Shown in pieces: positions 62,039-64,000 of a DNA stretch of 64,000 nt. Source of the stretch: Desulforamulus ruminis DSM 2154 (lineage in GTDB: Bacteria > Bacillota > Desulfotomaculia > Desulfotomaculales > Desulfotomaculaceae); assembly GCF_000215085.1 (NCBI RefSeq), contig NC_015589.1:62001-126000 (forward strand), in the 5' to 3' direction. Below the pieces are notes generated by a model that worked only from the letters and a program-made list of their open reading frames with translations, was not told the DNA's origin and did no database searches. Within the stretch, counting starts at the first letter, position 1. Every line of letters starts with the position of its first letter. A program made the translations under genes and the position numbers.

Positions 62039-62821
62039 ATGCTGATTGATTCCCATGCCCACCTGGATAACGAGCGGTTTAATGAAGACCGGGAACAGGT
62101 CATTGCCCGCTGCGGCCAAGAGCTAAAAGCCGTGTTGAATGTCGGTTATGATCTGGCTTCTTCCCGTCGTTCCATAGCTCTGGCCGATGCATATCCCTTT
62201 ATTTATGCCGCTGTGGGCGTCCATCCCCACGATGCCAAGGACGCACCGGAAAATTATCTGGACCAATTGCGGGAAATGTCCCGGCATCCCAAAGTGGTGG
62301 CCATTGGGGAGATTGGCCTGGATTACTACTATGATCTGTCTCCCAGAGAAGTTCAACAGAAAATTTTTAAGGAACAACTGGCCTTGGCCGGAGAGTTGAA
62401 CCTGCCCTTTATTATCCACAACCGGGATGCCCACGGGGATGTTCTGCAAATTTTACAGGAGGGCCAGCCTTTTCCGGCGTCCGGAGTACTGCATTGCTTT
62501 TCGGCCAGTTGGGAAGTGGCCCAGGCTTGTTTGAAAATGGGTTTATACATCTCCCTGGCCGGACCGGTGACTTTTGCCAATGCCGGAAAACTGAAGGATA
62601 TTGCTCAACGGGTTCCCCTGGACCGGCTGCTGGTGGAGACCGATTGTCCCTATCTGACGCCGGTTCCCTTCCGGGGCAAACGCAATCAACCGACCTATGT
62701 CCGTCACGTGGCGGAACAAATTGCCCAATTAAGGGGGATAGCGCCGGAAGAACTGGGCAGGATTACCGCAGCCAATACACTGGCGTTGTTCAAGCTGCCG
62801 GGGGTGCTGCTAAATGAATAA
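62039..62821 (+). CDS. tatD: TatD-family metal-dependent hydrolase (DNase)
   Basis: A 260-residue TIM-barrel hydrolase. Metal motifs: DSHAHLD, AIGEIGLDYYY, FIIHNRDAHGD, VLHCFSAS and ETDCPYLTPVPFRGKRN. It degrades DNA from the 3' end or acts on related substrates. ATG 62039 is preceded by AAAAGGAG; an upstream frame to 61997 runs through the repeat. Same position as yabD after metS in B. subtilis. Confidence 0.94.
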   Translation: MLIDSHAHLDNERFNEDREQVIARCGQELKAVLNVGYDLASSRRSIALADAYPFIYAAVGVHPHDAKDAPENYLDQLREMSRHPKVVAIGEIGLDYYYDLSPREVQQKIFKEQLALAGELNLPFIIHNRDAHGDVLQILQEGQPFPASGVLHCFSASWEVAQACLKMGLYISLAGPVTFANAGKLKDIAQRVPLDRLLVETDCPYLTPVPFRGKRNQPTYVRHVAEQIAQLRGIAPEELGRITAANTLALFKLPGVLLNE

Positions 62822-63344
62822 AGAACGGGGCTTAATCCTGGTTTTTACCGGCAACGGCAAGGGCAAAACCACCGCGGCCCTGGGGTTGGGCCTAAGGGCT
62901 TGGGGCCATGAAATGAAGGTACTGATACTTCAATTTATCAAGAGCCGCACCTGCGGAGAGCATCTGGCTGCCCGTCAAATGCAGCCGGGTCTGGAAATCA
63001 GGCCCTTGGGGTTGGGCTTTATTGATTTCAAGGACCCCCAGGCAGTGGCCCGCCAGCAGCAGGCAGCCAGGGAGGCGCTGGACAAAGTGGAGAAGGCCAT
63101 GCTGTCCGGGCAGTATCAACTGCTGATCCTGGATGAAATTTTGTATGCCCTTAAATATCAACTGATCCCCTTGCAGGATGTAATCAACTTGCTGGAGAGA
63201 AAACCGGAGACCCTGCATCTTGTGCTGACAGGCCGGGATGCCCCTCCGGAAGTCATTGAGCGGGCGGATCTGGTGACGGAGATGAAAGAAATAAAACACC
63301 CCTTCCAGCAAGGCATTGACGCTCAGAAGGGGATTGAATTCTAG
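62814..63344 (+). CDS. cobO: Corrinoid adenosyltransferase (CobO/BtuR type)
   Basis: A 176-residue ATP:cob(I)alamin adenosyltransferase of the CobA/CobO/BtuR family: P-loop GNGKGKTTAALGLGLRAWGH, KVLILQFIKS, LILDEILYALKYQLI and VLTGRDAPPEVIERADLVTE. It makes adenosylated corrinoids. Its ATG overlaps the tatD stop by 8 nt. Not part of a visible cob operon. Confidence 0.9.
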   Translation: MNKERGLILVFTGNGKGKTTAALGLGLRAWGHEMKVLILQFIKSRTCGEHLAARQMQPGLEIRPLGLGFIDFKDPQAVARQQQAAREALDKVEKAMLSGQYQLLILDEILYALKYQLIPLQDVINLLERKPETLHLVLTGRDAPPEVIERADLVTEMKEIKHPFQQGIDAQKGIEF

Positions 63345-63500
63345 CTTACGGTTCTTGCTATGGGGTCGTTGCCTTACGGGATGAATTCTTGGGTCCTGCT
63401 GCTGGCCTTTAAGGTATTCCTTTAGGGTCCAGTAAACAGGACCCGGGGGAATGCTTTTAAGTCCAGCAACCGGACCCCTAAGGAATACCCGTTAGGCTAA
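63345..63500. repeat. Intergenic inverted-repeat element, copy 4
   Basis: Between cobO and the cyclase gene. TTAAGGTATTCCTTTAGGGT is opposed by GGACCCCTAAGGAATACCCG, and GGGTCCTGCTGCTGGCCTTT by AAGTCCAGCAACCGGACCC, so strong hairpins can form. Confidence 0.7.
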
Positions 63501-63505
63501 GAGAG

Positions 63506-64000
63506 GTGTTTGGCCTGAGAATCATTGATTTGACCCATGCCGTTGCACCGGATATGCCGGTGTATCCGGGAACAGAACCGCCACGGATAGCCGAAGCCTG
63601 TACCCTGGAGAAGGATGGTTTTAAAGAAACTCTGCTGACCCTGTACTCTCACACCGGCACCCATATGGACAGCCCCGCTCATCTGTTTAGCCTGGGGAAA
63701 ACGCTGGACGTTTACGATCCCGGTTACTTTTATGGAAGGGCGCTGGCCTTGGATGTGTCCGGCTGTAAAAGGAACATTGAAAAGAAGGATTTGCTCCCCC
63801 ATGAAGCAAGAATAAAAAAAGCCGCCTTTCTTTTGTTTTATACCGGCTGGGAAAAATTATGGGGTACCCAAGGCTATTTCAGCGGGTTTCCGGTTTTATC
63901 CCAGGAGGCGGCCCGGTGGCTGGCCCAGCAAAATTTGAAGGCCGTGGGTGTGGATGCCATTTCTGTTGATCCGGTGGAAGGAGTATCGTCCTTGCCGGTT
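63506..64000 (+). CDS. Cyclase/kynurenine formamidase-family hydrolase (partial, runs off window)
   Basis: The N-terminal ~165 residues of a metal-dependent cyclase-family protein. IIDLTHAVAPDMPVYPGTEP and the metal motif SHTGTHMDSPAHLF (HxGTHxDxPxH) are diagnostic; LFYTGWEKLWG and VGVDAISVDPVEG follow. It probably hydrolyses an amide such as N-formylkynurenine or a related compound. The start is uncertain: GTG 63506 overlaps GAGAGG, while CTG 63515 would be 8 nt from it. The frame is open to the window end. Confidence 0.85.
   Translation, partial: MFGLRIIDLTHAVAPDMPVYPGTEPPRIAEACTLEKDGFKETLLTLYSHTGTHMDSPAHLFSLGKTLDVYDPGYFYGRALALDVSGCKRNIEKKDLLPHEARIKKAAFLLFYTGWEKLWGTQGYFSGFPVLSQEAARWLAQQNLKAVGVDAISVDPVEGVSSLPV

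Overview
The window comes from the chromosome of an anaerobic, endospore-forming Gram-positive bacterium, most like the sulfate-reducing Clostridia of the Desulfotomaculum/Desulforamulus type. This placement is inferred from gene content: bofA, gin and a ger operon for sporulation and germination; FixABCX and a four-subunit 2-oxoacid:ferredoxin oxidoreductase for low-potential anaerobic metabolism; strong AGGAGG ribosome sites with many TTG and GTG starts; and a backbone in the Bacillus/Clostridia order (tRNA-Ser, SRP RNA, dnaX, ybaB, recR, bofA ... gin, yaaO, tmk, holB, ricT, yabA, rsmI, abrB, metG, tatD). No 16S rRNA is present, so genus is not proven.

Layout. 1-7.2 kb: a WYL regulator, a GyrI-like protein, an ABC-F ATPase, an ArsC/Spx-like protein, an orphan TPP-dependent E1 alpha/beta pair and an Old Yellow Enzyme. 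7.5-12.2 kb: an NtrC-type activator whose receiver lacks the phospho-acceptor Asp, followed by a sigma-54 promoter driving a small helical DHp-like protein, CheW, a chemoreceptor without HAMP and an HD-GYP protein. 12.2-20.7 kb, minus strand: signal peptidase I, the fixABCX operon, a DASS anion transporter and HelD. 21-32.2 kb: a PAS/AAA+ sigma-54 activator and two sigma-54 transcription units. The first encodes an Fe-ADH-family protein and an aldehyde dehydrogenase. The second encodes two hydroxyacid dehydrogenases, a two-subunit UxaA/SuyAB lyase, an MFS transporter and a sulfolactaldehyde-reductase-like enzyme.

The 21-32 kb block is the most interesting part. It reads as a C3-sulfonate (dihydroxypropanesulfonate, sulfolactaldehyde, sulfolactate) pathway ending in pyruvate plus sulfite; in a sulfate reducer the sulfite would be a respiratory acceptor. 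Both units are preceded by a diverged copy of the same ~280-bp control module: three palindromes of form TTGCA-N4-TGCAA at conserved spacing, a -24/-12 promoter and a conserved initial transcribed block. The Fe-ADH-family protein has lost two of the four usual metal ligands.

32.2-39.3 kb: an alpha/beta hydrolase, an unusual cyclic-nucleotide/degenerate sigma-54 AAA/polyferredoxin membrane fusion, tRNA-Ser(GGA), SRP RNA, a TGS-type nucleoside kinase and a DUF362 ferredoxin. 39.5-46.7 kb: dnaX-ybaB-recR-bofA, then a P-loop protein with a four-subunit oxidoreductase. 46.7-52.1 kb: a five-gene germinant-receptor operon with two GerAB-type permeases. 52.4-64 kb: gin to the cyclase-family gene cut by the window end, with one intact IS3-family element inserted just upstream of the metG promoter and T-box. 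Four gaps (after ybaB, recR, metG and cobO) carry copies of one intergenic inverted-repeat family.
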